From contig QBZW01000005.1 of the NCBI GenBank assembly GCA_003282205.1, positions 1 through 64,000 of the forward strand: DNA of 64,000 nt, given 5' to 3'. Position 1 is the first letter of the stretch; each line of letters starts with the position of its first letter. Below are positions 1 to 9,338 of this stretch, in pieces. Source of the DNA: Pelagibacteraceae bacterium AG-337-G04 (GTDB taxonomy: Bacteria > Pseudomonadota > Alphaproteobacteria > Pelagibacterales > Pelagibacteraceae). The notes below the pieces were generated by a model, which was not told the origin of the DNA, did no database searches, and saw only the letters and a program-made list of their open reading frames with translations. The translations under genes and the position numbers were made by a program.

Positions 1-1
1 A

Positions 2-325
2 AGATTAATGAGAAAAAGTGGAATTAAACATAACCACATTATTTTAGATCCTGGTATAGGATTTGGTAAAAATATGAAACATAATATTACTCTAATTAAA
101 AATGTTTCTATTTTTCATTCTTTAGGATTACCAGTAATGTTGGGAATTTCTAGAAAGAGATTTATTAAAGATATATCTGGAAATAATGATAGTATAGAAA
201 GATTAGGCGGGACTGTGTCTTCAAGTATTTTTAGCATGTTACAAGGAGTACAAATTCTTAGGATCCATGACGTTAATGAAGTAAACCAAGGTATAAAAGT
301 TTTTAAAAAATTGAATTTTAACTAA
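2..325 (+). CDS. folP: Dihydropteroate synthase, C-terminal part (5' end outside window)
   Basis: Dihydropteroate synthase joins 6-hydroxymethyl-dihydropterin diphosphate to p-aminobenzoate in folate synthesis. The visible part is about the last 107 residues. It contains the family's DPGIGFGKN motif near its start and GISRKRFI, the Ser-Arg-Lys loop of the pABA/pterin site. The reading frame is open to the left edge, so the methionine at base 8 is internal rather than the start. The stop codon shares one base with the glmM start, so the two are probably cotranscribed. Family assignment is firm; the N-terminal half cannot be seen. Confidence 0.9.
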   Translation, partial: RLMRKSGIKHNHIILDPGIGFGKNMKHNITLIKNVSIFHSLGLPVMLGISRKRFIKDISGNNDSIERLGGTVSSSIFSMLQGVQILRIHDVNEVNQGIKVFKKLNFN

Positions 326-1656
326 TGATAAAAAAGTATTTTGGAACAGATGGAATAAGAGGAAAGGTAAATGGAGATAAAATAAATGGTGATATGTTTT
401 TTAAGTTTGGTTTAGCTGCAGGTACATATTTTAAAAACCAAAAAAAAACTAAACAGACTGCAATAATTGCAAAAGATACAAGGTTATCAGGATATACACT
501 AGAGCCAGCATTAGTATCTGGTTTAACATCAGCAGGAATGCATGTTTTCACTTTTGGACCATTACCAACAAACGGTTTAGCAATGCTTACGAAAATAATG
601 AGAGCTAACATGGGTATCATGATCACTGCATCTCATAATCCTTATTATGATAATGGTTTAAAATTATTTGGACCTGATGGATTGAAATTATCTGATAAAA
701 TAGAAAAAAAAATAGAAAAATTTATTGACTCCAAAATATCAAAAAAATTATCAAATCCTGAAATATTGGGCAGAGTTAAAAGATTAGAGAACGGATCAAA
801 CAAATATATTGAAATATTAAAATCAAATTTTCCTAAACAATTTAATTTAAAAGGTATAAGAATTACGATAGATTGTGCTAATGGGGCTGCGTATAAAGTA
901 GGACCTCAATTATTAAAATCATTAGGTGCTGTAGTTCATGAAATTGGTACCTCTCCCAATGGATTTAATATAAATAAAAAATGTGGTTCTACATTTCCAT
1001 ATAAAATAAAACACTATACAAAAAAAAATAAATCTCATATTGGAATTTCTTTAGATGGCGATGCGGATAGAATAATAATCTGTGATGAAAAGGGCAAAAT
1101 TATTGATGGTGATAAAATAATAGCTATGTTGGCAACAAGATGGAAAAGAAAAAAAATTTTAAAAGGTGGTGTTGTAGGTACCTTAATGTCAAACTATGGA
1201 TTGCAAAAATATTTTTCTCAAAAAAAGATAAAATTTATAAGAGCTAAAGTTGGTGATAGATACGTGAAAGAAACAATGCAGAAAAGTAAATTTAATTTAG
1301 GAGGAGAGCAATCTGGCCATATTATTCTTGGTAAATTTGCAACTACTGGTGATGGTTTATTGGTAGCATTAGAAATTCTCTTTTCTATGAGGAAAGGTAA
1401 AAAAGCTAGTGAAATATTTGAAAATTTTACACCAACTCCTCAATTATTAGAAAATATTGAAGTAAAAAATAAATCAATAATTAATAATTCTAAATGTAAA
1501 AATGCCATAAAGAATGCAAATAGTCTAATAAAAGGAAGGGGTAGAATGTTAGTAAGAAAGTCTGGAACAGAACCTGTAGTGAGAATAATGTGTGAAACTG
1601 AAGATAAAACTTTGCTTTCAAAATGTGTTAATATTGTAAAAAAATCAATTATCTAA
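325..1656 (+). CDS. glmM: Phosphoglucosamine mutase
   Basis: GlmM converts glucosamine-6-phosphate to glucosamine-1-phosphate in the cytoplasm, on the way to UDP-GlcNAc for peptidoglycan and lipopolysaccharide. At 443 aa it has normal length. Visible motifs are FGTDGIRG at residues 6-13, the phosphoserine loop TASHNP with Ser103, the magnesium loop DGDADR at about 244-249, and RKSGTEP in the C-terminal phosphate-binding domain. Its start overlaps the folP stop and only one base separates it from thiD. The folP-glmM order is common in bacteria. All catalytic features are intact. Confidence 0.96.
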   Translation: MIKKYFGTDGIRGKVNGDKINGDMFFKFGLAAGTYFKNQKKTKQTAIIAKDTRLSGYTLEPALVSGLTSAGMHVFTFGPLPTNGLAMLTKIMRANMGIMITASHNPYYDNGLKLFGPDGLKLSDKIEKKIEKFIDSKISKKLSNPEILGRVKRLENGSNKYIEILKSNFPKQFNLKGIRITIDCANGAAYKVGPQLLKSLGAVVHEIGTSPNGFNINKKCGSTFPYKIKHYTKKNKSHIGISLDGDADRIIICDEKGKIIDGDKIIAMLATRWKRKKILKGGVVGTLMSNYGLQKYFSQKKIKFIRAKVGDRYVKETMQKSKFNLGGEQSGHIILGKFATTGDGLLVALEILFSMRKGKKASEIFENFTPTPQLLENIEVKNKSIINNSKCKNAIKNANSLIKGRGRMLVRKSGTEPVVRIMCETEDKTLLSKCVNIVKKSII

Positions 1657-1657
1657 C

Positions 1658-2470
1658 TTGAGAATAAAATCTAAAATTTTAATTATTGCTGGTTCAGACT
1701 CCTCTGGAGGCGCAGGTATACAAGCAGATATTAAAACCATCACATCACTTGGTTCATATGCCATGACTGCTATAACTGCTATTACGTCACAAAACACAAC
1801 AGGTGTTAAATCAATTATTCCGTTAAATAGTAAAGAAATTTCAAATCAAATTGAATTTACAGCAAAAGATATAAAACCAGACGCTATCAAAATAGGAATG
1901 CTTCATTCAAAAGAAGTTATAAATTCAGTAATCAAATCATTAAAAAAAATAAAAGCAAAAAAAATAATATTAGATCCTGTGATGGTTGCAAAGGGTGGAA
2001 AAAAATTAATTAATGAACCAGCTATTAAAATTTTAAAAAATAAACTTTTGTGTAAAGTAGATTTAATTACACCAAACATACCTGAAGCTGAAGTTTTGGC
2101 CAATTCAAAAATATCAAATATCGAAGATGTAATTTTAGCGGGTAAATATTTAATAAAATTGGGTGCAAAAAATGTCCTCATTAAAGGAGGTCATTTAAAT
2201 TATAAAAATATTCAAGACGTATTCATTAATAAAAAAGAAATCTCAATATTTAAAAATAAGAAAATAAATACAAAAAATAGCCATGGCACTGGTTGCACAC
2301 TTTCTAGCGCTATAACTACTTACTTTTCATGTGGAAAAACTTTAAAGAAATCTTGTGAAATGGCTATTAAATATGTAAATCATTCAATAAGAACACAACC
2401 AAACTTAGGGAAAGGTCACGGTCCTGTAAATCATTTAAATAGTATAAAAATTAAAAAAAATTATAGATGA
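1658..2470 (+). CDS. thiD: Hydroxymethylpyrimidine / phosphomethylpyrimidine kinase
   Basis: ThiD phosphorylates the pyrimidine moiety (HMP and HMP-P) for thiamine synthesis or salvage. The 270-aa ribokinase-fold protein has the N-terminal substrate loop [14 protein letters not shown], the DPVMVAKGG motif mid-protein, and the C-terminal anion-hole and catalytic motif HGTGCTLSS. The start is TTG, chosen because the conserved beta-strand and GSDSSGGAG motif follow at once and no upstream ATG is available. The stop overlaps the purA start as ATGA. Cultured SAR11 are known to need an external HMP precursor, so a salvage role is plausible, but that comes from the literature and not from this window. 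Confidence 0.93.
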   Translation: MRIKSKILIIAGSDSSGGAGIQADIKTITSLGSYAMTAITAITSQNTTGVKSIIPLNSKEISNQIEFTAKDIKPDAIKIGMLHSKEVINSVIKSLKKIKAKKIILDPVMVAKGGKKLINEPAIKILKNKLLCKVDLITPNIPEAEVLANSKISNIEDVILAGKYLIKLGAKNVLIKGGHLNYKNIQDVFINKKEISIFKNKKINTKNSHGTGCTLSSAITTYFSCGKTLKKSCEMAIKYVNHSIRTQPNLGKGHGPVNHLNSIKIKKNYR

Positions 2471-3759
2471 AAAATGTAGTTGTAGTCGGTTCACAATGGG
2501 GAGATGAAGGAAAAGGTAAAATTGTTGATTGGCTTTCTAGCGAGGCTGACGTAATAGTAAGATTTCAAGGTGGGCATAACGCTGGTCATACTCTTGTTAT
2601 AGACGGTGAAGTTTATAAATTAAGACTGTTACCATCAGGAATAGTTAGAAAAAATAAGGTATCTATAATTGGAAATGGTGTAGTGGTTGATCCATGGGCA
2701 CTTCTAGAAGAAATTGACGAAATAAAATCTAAAAGCGTAGAAGTTAACTCTGACAATTTAATTTTGTCTGAGGCAGCCACACTTATTTTGCCTTTTCATA
2801 AAGAAATGGACGAGATCAGGGAAGATGCAGCAGGAAAATCCAAAATAGGTACTACAAGAAGAGGAATAGGACCTGCGTATGAAGATAAGATTGGCAGAAG
2901 ATCAATAAGAGTAATGGATCTTGCATCAGAAAGTAATTTGGATAAAAGATTAGATGTAGTATTAAGTCATCATAATGCCATAAGAAATGGTTTTAAAAAA
3001 ACTAAATTTAAAAAAGAGCAATTAAAAAAAGATTTGCTAAATATCGCTCCACAAATACTCAAATTTTCACAGCCAGTATGGAAAAAATTAGATGAATTTA
3101 AATCTCAAAATAAAAAAATATTATTTGAAGGTGCTCAAGGAGTACTCTTAGACGTTGACCATGGGACATATCCATTTGTGACTTCTTCTAATACTGTCGC
3201 TTCATCAGCGGCAACCGGCTCAGGCTGTGGTATAAACTCAATTAATTATGTTTTAGGCATTACAAAAGCATATACCACAAGAGTTGGAGAGGGTCCTTTT
3301 CCGACAGAACTAACAGATGAGATTGGGAAGTCACTCGGAACAAGGGGAAAAGAATTTGGAACTGTCACTAGTCGAAAAAGAAGATGTGGTTGGTTTGACG
3401 GGGTTCTTGTAAGACAAACTCTAAAAATTTCAGGAATTGATGGAATCGCCTTGACTAAACTAGATGTGCTAGATCAACTAGATGAAATTAAAATGTGTAT
3501 CGCTTATGAGATAAATGGTAAAAAATATGATTACCTCCCAGCTTCAGTGGATGACCAATTTATGGCTAAACCAATATATAAATCTTTTAATGGTTGGAAA
3601 TCTTCAACTGTTGGTATAAAAAATTTTGAAGAACTACCAGAAAATGCAAAAAATTATGTTAAAGAATTGGAAAAGTTTGTGGAGACAAAAGTTTCAAGTA
3701 TTTCTACTAGTCCAGAGAGAAATGATACAATCTTAATTCAAGATCCTTTTAATCTTTAA
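2467..3759 (+). CDS. purA: Adenylosuccinate synthetase
   Basis: PurA makes adenylosuccinate from IMP, aspartate and GTP, the first committed step to AMP. The 430-aa protein carries the N-terminal P-loop-like [11 protein letters not shown] (residues 8-18) with the catalytic Asp, GHNAGHT, the IMP-binding segment [11 protein letters not shown], the loop VTSSNT, and the C-terminal guanine-binding TKLDVLD. It is the last gene of the folP-glmM-thiD-purA run and overlaps the thiD stop by four bases. Its 3' end overlaps the convergent rpoH gene by four bases, leaving no room for a separate terminator. Confidence 0.97.
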   Translation: MKNVVVVGSQWGDEGKGKIVDWLSSEADVIVRFQGGHNAGHTLVIDGEVYKLRLLPSGIVRKNKVSIIGNGVVVDPWALLEEIDEIKSKSVEVNSDNLILSEAATLILPFHKEMDEIREDAAGKSKIGTTRRGIGPAYEDKIGRRSIRVMDLASESNLDKRLDVVLSHHNAIRNGFKKTKFKKEQLKKDLLNIAPQILKFSQPVWKKLDEFKSQNKKILFEGAQGVLLDVDHGTYPFVTSSNTVASSAATGSGCGINSINYVLGITKAYTTRVGEGPFPTELTDEIGKSLGTRGKEFGTVTSRKRRCGWFDGVLVRQTLKISGIDGIALTKLDVLDQLDEIKMCIAYEINGKKYDYLPASVDDQFMAKPIYKSFNGWKSSTVGIKNFEELPENAKNYVKELEKFVETKVSSISTSPERNDTILIQDPFNL

Positions 3760-4646
3760 TTTGCTGGCAATAAGTTTTTTGATTTAGCAGAGTTAAGCAT
3801 GTGCTTTTGAAGCTTTTCAAAAGCTTTATTTTCTATTTGTCTTACTCTTTCTCTACTTATCTTATATTTTTTACTTAAGTCATCTAAAGTTGTAGGATCA
3901 TCAGTTAATCTTCTTGAGTATAAAATTTTTTTTTCTCTTTCATTTAAAATTTTAATTGAATCTTGAAGTAAATCTTTTCTTTGTTCCATTTCATCATTTT
4001 GTGCAATTTTTAATTCATGATCCATTTCATTATCAACTACCCAGTCTTGCCACTCGTCTCCATCCTCACCTATTGGTGCATTTAGAGATTGTTCTTTTCC
4101 TGAAAGTCTTCTATTCATTGAAATAACTTCACTTTCACTTACTGAAAGTCTCTTAGCTATATCCTGGACATGTTCTTTTCTCAGATCACCTTCTGTACGA
4201 GGAGCTATTTGGTTTTTAATTTTTTTTAAGTTAAAAAAAAGTTTTTTCTGTGCTGTTGTTGTTCCTATTTTTACTAAACTCCATGATCTTAGTATATATT
4301 CTTGTATTGAAGCTTTGATCCACCACATTGCATAAGTTGCAAGTCTAAAACCTTTTTCTGGCTCAAATTTTTTTACTGCTTGCATTAATCCCACATTACC
4401 TTCAGATATCATTTCGTTAAGAGGTAAACCGTAACCTTTGTATCCCATTGCTATCTTTGCAACTAGTCTCAAATGACTAGTTACAAGTTTTTCTGCTGAT
4501 TTAACATTTCCAGTTGATTGCCAATTTTTAGCTAACATATACTCTTCTTCAGCTGCAAGCATTGGAAATTTCTTAATCTGAGCAAGATAAGCAGCTAATC
4601 CACCTTCATTTGAAAGTGCTGGTAAATTGTATGTATTTTTATTCAT
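3756..4646 (-). CDS. rpoH: RNA polymerase sigma-32 family factor
   Basis: This is a heat-shock-type sigma factor that directs core RNA polymerase to stress promoters. The 296-aa protein lacks the long region 1.1 of the housekeeping factor. Region 2 is clear ([18 protein letters not shown], then the melting segment [19 protein letters not shown]). The RpoH box is visible as [10 protein letters not shown] near residue 133, and region 4.2 carries the helix-turn-helix [18 protein letters not shown]. The RpoH box separates it from RpoD. It lies 46 bases downstream of the rluD-type gene and converges on purA with a 4-base overlap. SAR11 genomes carry very few sigma factors, so this one probably has a wide regulon (inference). 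Confidence 0.94.
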   Translation of the reverse strand: MNKNTYNLPALSNEGGLAAYLAQIKKFPMLAAEEEYMLAKNWQSTGNVKSAEKLVTSHLRLVAKIAMGYKGYGLPLNEMISEGNVGLMQAVKKFEPEKGFRLATYAMWWIKASIQEYILRSWSLVKIGTTTAQKKLFFNLKKIKNQIAPRTEGDLRKEHVQDIAKRLSVSESEVISMNRRLSGKEQSLNAPIGEDGDEWQDWVVDNEMDHELKIAQNDEMEQRKDLLQDSIKILNEREKKILYSRRLTDDPTTLDDLSKKYKISRERVRQIENKAFEKLQKHMLNSAKSKNLLPAN

Positions 4647-4692
4647 TCGAAGTATTTATTTAATAAAAAAAAAATTTTTTACAATGCTTTTA

Positions 4693-5670
4693 TTACTTGA
4701 TTTTTCTTAGTTTTTTTAAAATCTGATCTAATTCTGATGGTAATCTTGATGTAAATTCAAGTCTTTCATTATTTTTAGGATGATTAAAGCCAATAGTTTT
4801 AGCATGTAAAAATTGTCTATTAAGTCCAGTTATACTTTCTTCAAGCTCCTTATTAATATTTACAAATTTTTTATACTTTTTTTTATATTTTTTATCACCT
4901 AAAATATTATTACCTTTGTATGATAAATGAACTCTTATTTGATGTGTTCTCCCTGTTTCTAATTTACATTCAACAAGACTAAATGTTGGAATTTTTTCAT
5001 CCTCAAAAATTTCCAAAGTTTTATAATTTGTCACAGCTCTTTTACCTTTCTTAGATGAAACTTCCATCATCTGTCTATTTCTTGAACTGCGAGTAATAAA
5101 AGTCTCTATTTTTCCATTTTGAGGTCTTATTTTACCCCAGATTAATGCTTGGTAAACTCTAGTAATTGAATGATCAGAAAATTGTTTAGATAAATTTTCG
5201 TGTGAAATATTATTTTTAGCAATAACTATTAATCCAGAAGTATCCTTATCTATTCTGTGTACAATTCCAGGTCTGAGTTCGTTTCCAATATTTGATAAAT
5301 ATCTACTATCATAATTTATCAATGCATTTACAATTGTGTTGTCATAATTTCCTGGTCCAGGATGTATAGAAATTCCTGCAGACTTATTGATAACTATTAA
5401 ATCTTTATCTTCGTGGACAATATCAAGAGGATATTCAAATGGCTCAAGAGTCTCTTTTTTTGGTTCTGAAATATCAAAATAAATTTCATCATTCAATTTA
5501 ATTTTCTTAGAGGGATCATTAATAATAATATTATTAATTTTTAATTTATTTTCTAAAATTAAACTTTTTACCCTCGATCTACTTAATTTACTATCTTGAT
5601 TGGATAATAGAATATCTATTCTTAAATTATTTTCTTTATTTTTGACTTTTATATTTATAATACTTTTCAT
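4693..5670 (-). CDS. rluD: RluA/RluD-family 23S rRNA pseudouridine synthase
   Basis: This enzyme isomerises specific uridines of large-subunit rRNA to pseudouridine. It has an N-terminal S4-like RNA-binding domain (LRIDILLSNQDSKLSRSRVK) and the catalytic domain with HRIDKDTSGL, whose Asp is the nucleophile, and RTHQIRVH. The open frame extends to base 5706, but that start would lie inside tRNA-Arg. I therefore use the internal ATG at 5670, immediately followed by a family-like N terminus of about 325 aa. The closest relatives are expected to be RluD (positions 1911/1915/1917), but sequence reading alone cannot exclude another RluA-family target, so the symbol is tentative. Confidence 0.85.
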   Translation of the reverse strand: MKSIINIKVKNKENNLRIDILLSNQDSKLSRSRVKSLILENKLKINNIIINDPSKKIKLNDEIYFDISEPKKETLEPFEYPLDIVHEDKDLIVINKSAGISIHPGPGNYDNTIVNALINYDSRYLSNIGNELRPGIVHRIDKDTSGLIVIAKNNISHENLSKQFSDHSITRVYQALIWGKIRPQNGKIETFITRSSRNRQMMEVSSKKGKRAVTNYKTLEIFEDEKIPTFSLVECKLETGRTHQIRVHLSYKGNNILGDKKYKKKYKKFVNINKELEESITGLNRQFLHAKTIGFNHPKNNERLEFTSRLPSELDQILKKLRKIK

Positions 5671-5691
5671 ATTGATATAAATATACAATAT

Positions 5692-5768
5692 GCGCTTGTA
5701 GCTCAACTGGATAGAGCGCCAGATTTCGGCTCTGGAGGTTCAGGGTTCGACTCCTTGCAGGCGCACCA
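5692..5768 (+). tRNA. tRNA-Arg (anticodon UCG)
   Basis: This is a 77-base cloverleaf. The acceptor GCGCTTG pairs with CAGGCGC through one G-U pair. The anticodon stem CCAGA/TCTGG encloses the loop TTTCGGC, giving anticodon TCG, which reads CGA. The T arm has a normal TTCGACT loop, and discriminator A and CCA are encoded. It sits between the rluD-type start (22 bases away, opposite strand) and the stop codon of the ABC permease gene, which begins at the very next base. Confidence 0.97.
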
Positions 5769-6560
5769 CTATTCACCCATATTAATTAAAGTCCCCTTAT
5801 TTTTTGCTGCATTGAAAGAATAATAAAACAAAGCAATTGAAAGAGAAAAATAAAAAGCGTTCCACATAAATGCATAGTAAACATTTTCAATATTGACTGT
5901 TTGATTAATCAAAATATTTCTAGCTTCTTCAAATATGTAAACTAATGGAAGTACATAAGCAATTTTTTGAAATATTTCTGGAAGAGTTTCTATTGGATAA
6001 TAAATACAACCAAAAGGTGCAAGTAAAAACATTGTTGACCACGCTATATTTTCAAATGACGGACCAAATCTGAGTAAACCAGATGAAACTAAAATACCAA
6101 GTGTAATTCCAAAAATATAAAGACTTAAAAAAAGAAAAAATAAATATATTCCTAAATCTAAAATTGAAATTCCAAACAACGGGGAAGTTAGCAAGATTGC
6201 TGGAACCAGGCCAATTAGCGATCTAATTAAAGCAGTTATAACGAGTGAAGTTAAAATTTCACCAATTCTCATTGGTGCTATGAAAAGATTAGTGAAATTT
6301 CTACTCCAAATTTCCTCTAAAAAAAGCATATTGAAACCAATACTTGTTCTAAACAAAAAATCATAAAGTATCGCACAGGTAAGGATTACTCCAACTGCAT
6401 TATTGTAATAAGTTGTATGAGTAGCAAAAAAATTAGATATAAATCCCCATAATGTAATTTGAATAGATGGCCAGTAAACTAAATCTAATATTCTGGGAAA
6501 TGATCTGGTGATTAGATAAAAATGCCTTAAAAATAAACCATATATTCTAGTTAAACTCAT
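5769..6560 (-). CDS. ABC-2 type transporter permease
   Basis: This is the membrane subunit of an ABC exporter. The 263-aa protein has about six hydrophobic segments and the ABC-2 architecture, including GITLGILVSSGLLRFGP and a late APFGCIYYPIETLPEIFQKIAYVLPLVY-like region typical of drug, polysaccharide or antibiotic exporters of the YadH/NodJ class. Its start overlaps the 3' end of the ATPase gene by 14 bases, so the pair surely works together. The stop codon abuts the 3' CCA of tRNA-Arg. The exported substrate cannot be told from sequence. Confidence 0.85.
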   Translation of the reverse strand: MSLTRIYGLFLRHFYLITRSFPRILDLVYWPSIQITLWGFISNFFATHTTYYNNAVGVILTCAILYDFLFRTSIGFNMLFLEEIWSRNFTNLFIAPMRIGEILTSLVITALIRSLIGLVPAILLTSPLFGISILDLGIYLFFLFLSLYIFGITLGILVSSGLLRFGPSFENIAWSTMFLLAPFGCIYYPIETLPEIFQKIAYVLPLVYIFEEARNILINQTVNIENVYYAFMWNAFYFSLSIALFYYSFNAAKNKGTLINMGE

Positions 6561-7284
6561 TTGTACTCCTTGATAGTTTTAAAAAAACTTCTTCTAGATT
6601 TGTTCTTCCATGTTTTGCAATTAAATCTTCAGGTTTGCCTTGGTCTATTATTTCACCATTTTTCATCATTAATACAGATTTACATAAACGTGTGACTTCA
6701 TTCATATTATGAGAAGCTAAAAGTATCGAAATTTTTTTTTCTTTTTTATAATCTTCTAAAAATGTTCTTATAAAATCTCCTACTTCTGGGTCTAAAGAAG
6801 CAGTCGGTTCGTCAAGTAGCAGCACTTTTGGTTCATTAACTAGCGCTTTGGCCAAACTTACTCTATTCTTTTGACCTGATGAAAGCTCCCCGGTAATACT
6901 GCTTAATAATTCACCTATTCTAAGTTTTTCCGACAAATACTCAATTCGTTCCTTAATATTTTGAACTTTATAAAGTTTAGAATAAACATATAAATTTTGT
7001 TTCACTGTAAGTTTTTTGGGCAGTTCAATATATGGGGATATAAAATTAATCATTTCAAGAATTTGAATTCTATTTTCTTCAAGTTTAAGATTATTAATAA
7101 ATATTTGACCACTTGTAGGTTTAAGCAAGCCTAGCAACATTCCAATAGTTGTTGTTTTTCCAGATCCGTTAGGACCAAGCAAACCTAAAATTTCATCTTC
7201 CTCAACATTAAATGATATTCCTTTTACAGCTTCTTTTTTACCATAATTTTTTTTTATGTTTTGAACCTCAATTAAATTTTTCAT
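6547..7284 (-). CDS. ABC transporter ATP-binding protein (exporter)
   Basis: This is the cytoplasmic ATPase of the ABC-2 exporter encoded with the downstream permease. The 245-aa protein has Walker A GPNGSGKT (residues 38-45), a Q-loop region, a signature written LSSGQ instead of the usual LSGGQ, Walker B LLLDEPT, and the switch His in ASHN. The layout resembles the YadG/CcmA-like drug-export ATPases. It overlaps both neighbours: tsaC upstream by four bases and the permease downstream by 14 bases. Substrate unknown. Confidence 0.9.
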   Translation of the reverse strand: MKNLIEVQNIKKNYGKKEAVKGISFNVEEDEILGLLGPNGSGKTTTIGMLLGLLKPTSGQIFINNLKLEENRIQILEMINFISPYIELPKKLTVKQNLYVYSKLYKVQNIKERIEYLSEKLRIGELLSSITGELSSGQKNRVSLAKALVNEPKVLLLDEPTASLDPEVGDFIRTFLEDYKKEKKISILLASHNMNEVTRLCKSVLMMKNGEIIDQGKPEDLIAKHGRTNLEEVFLKLSRSTNEFN

Positions 7285-8213
7285 TTTTTTGATGCTCTTA
7301 AAATTCTATCATTAATGGCTTCACCAATATTAATATTTGGTATTTTTTCAATAGCAATTTTTTTATACCCATTCTTTTTAATTATTCTTAATGTCTTATA
7401 TAAATTTTTTGCAGCTTGCTTTAAATTACTTGTCTTACTTATATAAAAATAGTTTTTGTTAAATTTTTTTCTTTTTTTTATCAATATATATGCTTCATTT
7501 TGATAATTTTTTTTGGCATTTAGTCTCACAGGTATTCCAGGTGAATAATGCAATTTACTAGTACCAGGAACTTTGATTTTAATCTTTTTTTTACTCTTAT
7601 TTTTTAATGGGTTTATTATTTTATAGATTAATTTACTATTTATTCCTCCTAATCTTAAAATATGCGGTTTGCCGATAAGATTTATAATTGTTGATTCTAA
7701 ACCTATTTTCGAAGATCCACCATCTAAGATAAACTTTAATTTGGGACCAAATTCATCAAGTACATCCTGTTTTGAAACTGGACTTATACTTGTTGAAATA
7801 TTTGCGCTAGGTGCTGCAAGTGGATAATTAATTTTTTTTAATAGTTTTCTAGTTAAAGGATGGTTTGGAAATCTTACTGCTACTGAATTTGAATTATTTG
7901 TAATGATTTTTGAAACTCTACTTTTCTTTTTTAATTTTAAAACAAATGATATCGGTCCTGGACAAAATTTTTTATAAAGTTTAATAAAAGTATTATCAAT
8001 TTCACAATCTTTTTTTAAGTTATTAATGCTATAATAGTGGGCAATTAAAGGATTGCTTCTAGGTCTTTTTTTTAATTTATATACCCTTGAAACTGCTTTA
8101 TCCGAATACGCATTTCCTGCCAGTCCATAGACTGTCTCGGTAGGGATCGCTATACATTCATTATTATTTAAGAATTTTATTGCTTTTTTAATATTTGAAT
8201 CATTCTTTTTCAT
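7281..8213 (-). CDS. tsaC: L-threonylcarbamoyladenylate synthase (Sua5/YciO/YrdC family)
   Basis: This enzyme makes threonylcarbamoyl-AMP from threonine, bicarbonate and ATP for t6A37 modification of ANN-decoding tRNAs. The 310-aa length indicates the two-domain Sua5 form. The YrdC domain covers about residues 10-190, with PTETVYGLAGNA, the nucleotide loop KKRPRSNPL and the SANIS motif, and a C-terminal Sua5 domain follows GTSKLHYSP. It is the first gene of the minus-strand run tsaC-ATPase-permease. Only 20 bases separate its start from that of xseB on the opposite strand, so one or both promoters must lie inside the neighbouring coding sequence. Confidence 0.92.
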   Translation of the reverse strand: MKKNDSNIKKAIKFLNNNECIAIPTETVYGLAGNAYSDKAVSRVYKLKKRPRSNPLIAHYYSINNLKKDCEIDNTFIKLYKKFCPGPISFVLKLKKKSRVSKIITNNSNSVAVRFPNHPLTRKLLKKINYPLAAPSANISTSISPVSKQDVLDEFGPKLKFILDGGSSKIGLESTIINLIGKPHILRLGGINSKLIYKIINPLKNKSKKKIKIKVPGTSKLHYSPGIPVRLNAKKNYQNEAYILIKKRKKFNKNYFYISKTSNLKQAAKNLYKTLRIIKKNGYKKIAIEKIPNINIGEAINDRILRASKK

Positions 8214-8233
8214 ATAATATTACCAACTAATAT

Positions 8234-8488
8234 ATGAATGAAAAAAATTTGCCAGATGATATTGCGTCAAAATCTTTAAATGAGCTTACTGATTTAGCAG
8301 ACCAAATTATTAAAAATTTGGAAAATGAAAATAATCTAGAAAATACATCTGAAGACTATGCAAATTTATTAAAAATTAATAGATTAATAGAAAAAAAATT
8401 CCAAAAAAATTTTAAAGAAATATCAGATAAAACAAATTTTAAAATTAAAGTCATAAAATCAAATAAAAATGCAAAAAAAGTTAAATAA
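8234..8488 (+). CDS. xseB: Exodeoxyribonuclease VII small subunit
   Basis: XseB is the small subunit that coats the helical extension of XseA in exonuclease VII, which degrades single-stranded DNA. The 84-aa acidic/lysine-rich helical protein has the family pattern SLNELTDLADQIIKNLEN. It starts the xseB-ispA-dxs operon, a gene order well known in proteobacteria, and that order supports the call because the protein alone is short. Its 3' end overlaps ispA by 20 bases. The C terminus is longer and more basic than in E. coli. Confidence 0.85.
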   Translation: MNEKNLPDDIASKSLNELTDLADQIIKNLENENNLENTSEDYANLLKINRLIEKKFQKNFKEISDKTNFKIKVIKSNKNAKKVK

Positions 8489-9338
8489 AATAGTTAATAC
8501 AACTAACAACTATCTTTATAAATATTTTTCCAAACAAAAAAAAACTGAGCTTATCAAACCAATGCTTTATGGACTTTTACCTGGAGGTAAAAAAGTAAGA
8601 TCAAAAATACTCTTTGATATTGGGTCTATATTCAACTTAGATAAAAAAAATATTTTGCAAGTTGCAGCAGCGGTTGAGTGTATACATGCATATTCATTAA
8701 TACATGATGATTTACCATGCATGGACAACGATAATTTAAGAAGAGGAAAATTGACTACACACAAAAAATTTAGCGAATCAACAGCGATTCTTGCTGGTAA
8801 TTCTCTACTTACTATTGCATTTCAAATTCTTAGCGAAAAAAGATTAAGTTTAAATGAAAAAAAAAAAATAAAACTAATAAACTTGCTTTCTGAAAGTTCG
8901 GGACATACGGGAATTGCTGGGGGGCAGTTTTTAGACTTAAGTTATGAAAAAATAAAAAAAACTAAAAAACAAATTATAGATATGCAAATTAAAAAAACTG
9001 GAAAACTATTTAGTTTCTGTTGTGTTGCTCCTATTATAATGTCTGGGAAAACAAAATATTTAAAAAAGTTTAACAAAATAGGCAACGAAATTGGATTATT
9101 ATTTCAAATTGCTGATGACTTGATAGATTTAAGAGGTAAAACATCTAGTGCAGGAAAAAAAACAAAAAAAGATTTAAAAATGGGAAAAGCTACTTTAATA
9201 AGTTTACTAGGCACTAATAATACTATTAAATATGCAAATAACTTAAAATTAAAAATATTTAATAGTTTAAAAATTTTTGGAAAAAAAGGCGAGGATTTAA
9301 GAGAAACAATAAATTATATTTTAAATAGAACAAAGTGA
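8469..9338 (+). CDS. ispA: Geranyl/farnesyl diphosphate synthase
   Basis: IspA condenses IPP with DMAPP and GPP to give farnesyl diphosphate. The 289-aa protein has the first aspartate-rich motif DDLPCMDND, where the two extra residues between Asp pairs are typical of bacterial FPP synthases, followed by RRGK, and the second motif DDLIDL. The start ATG lies inside the end of xseB and the stop shares bases with the GTG start of dxs. It supplies the substrate for the longer-chain synthase encoded at about 13 kb. Confidence 0.93.
   Translation: MQKKLNKIVNTTNNYLYKYFSKQKKTELIKPMLYGLLPGGKKVRSKILFDIGSIFNLDKKNILQVAAAVECIHAYSLIHDDLPCMDNDNLRRGKLTTHKKFSESTAILAGNSLLTIAFQILSEKRLSLNEKKKIKLINLLSESSGHTGIAGGQFLDLSYEKIKKTKKQIIDMQIKKTGKLFSFCCVAPIIMSGKTKYLKKFNKIGNEIGLLFQIADDLIDLRGKTSSAGKKTKKDLKMGKATLISLLGTNNTIKYANNLKLKIFNSLKIFGKKGEDLRETINYILNRTK

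Noticed and set aside
5671..5706. Upstream extension of the rluD-type reading frame
   Set aside because: It would run into tRNA-Arg at 5692-5768; the ATG at 5670 gives a normal N terminus.
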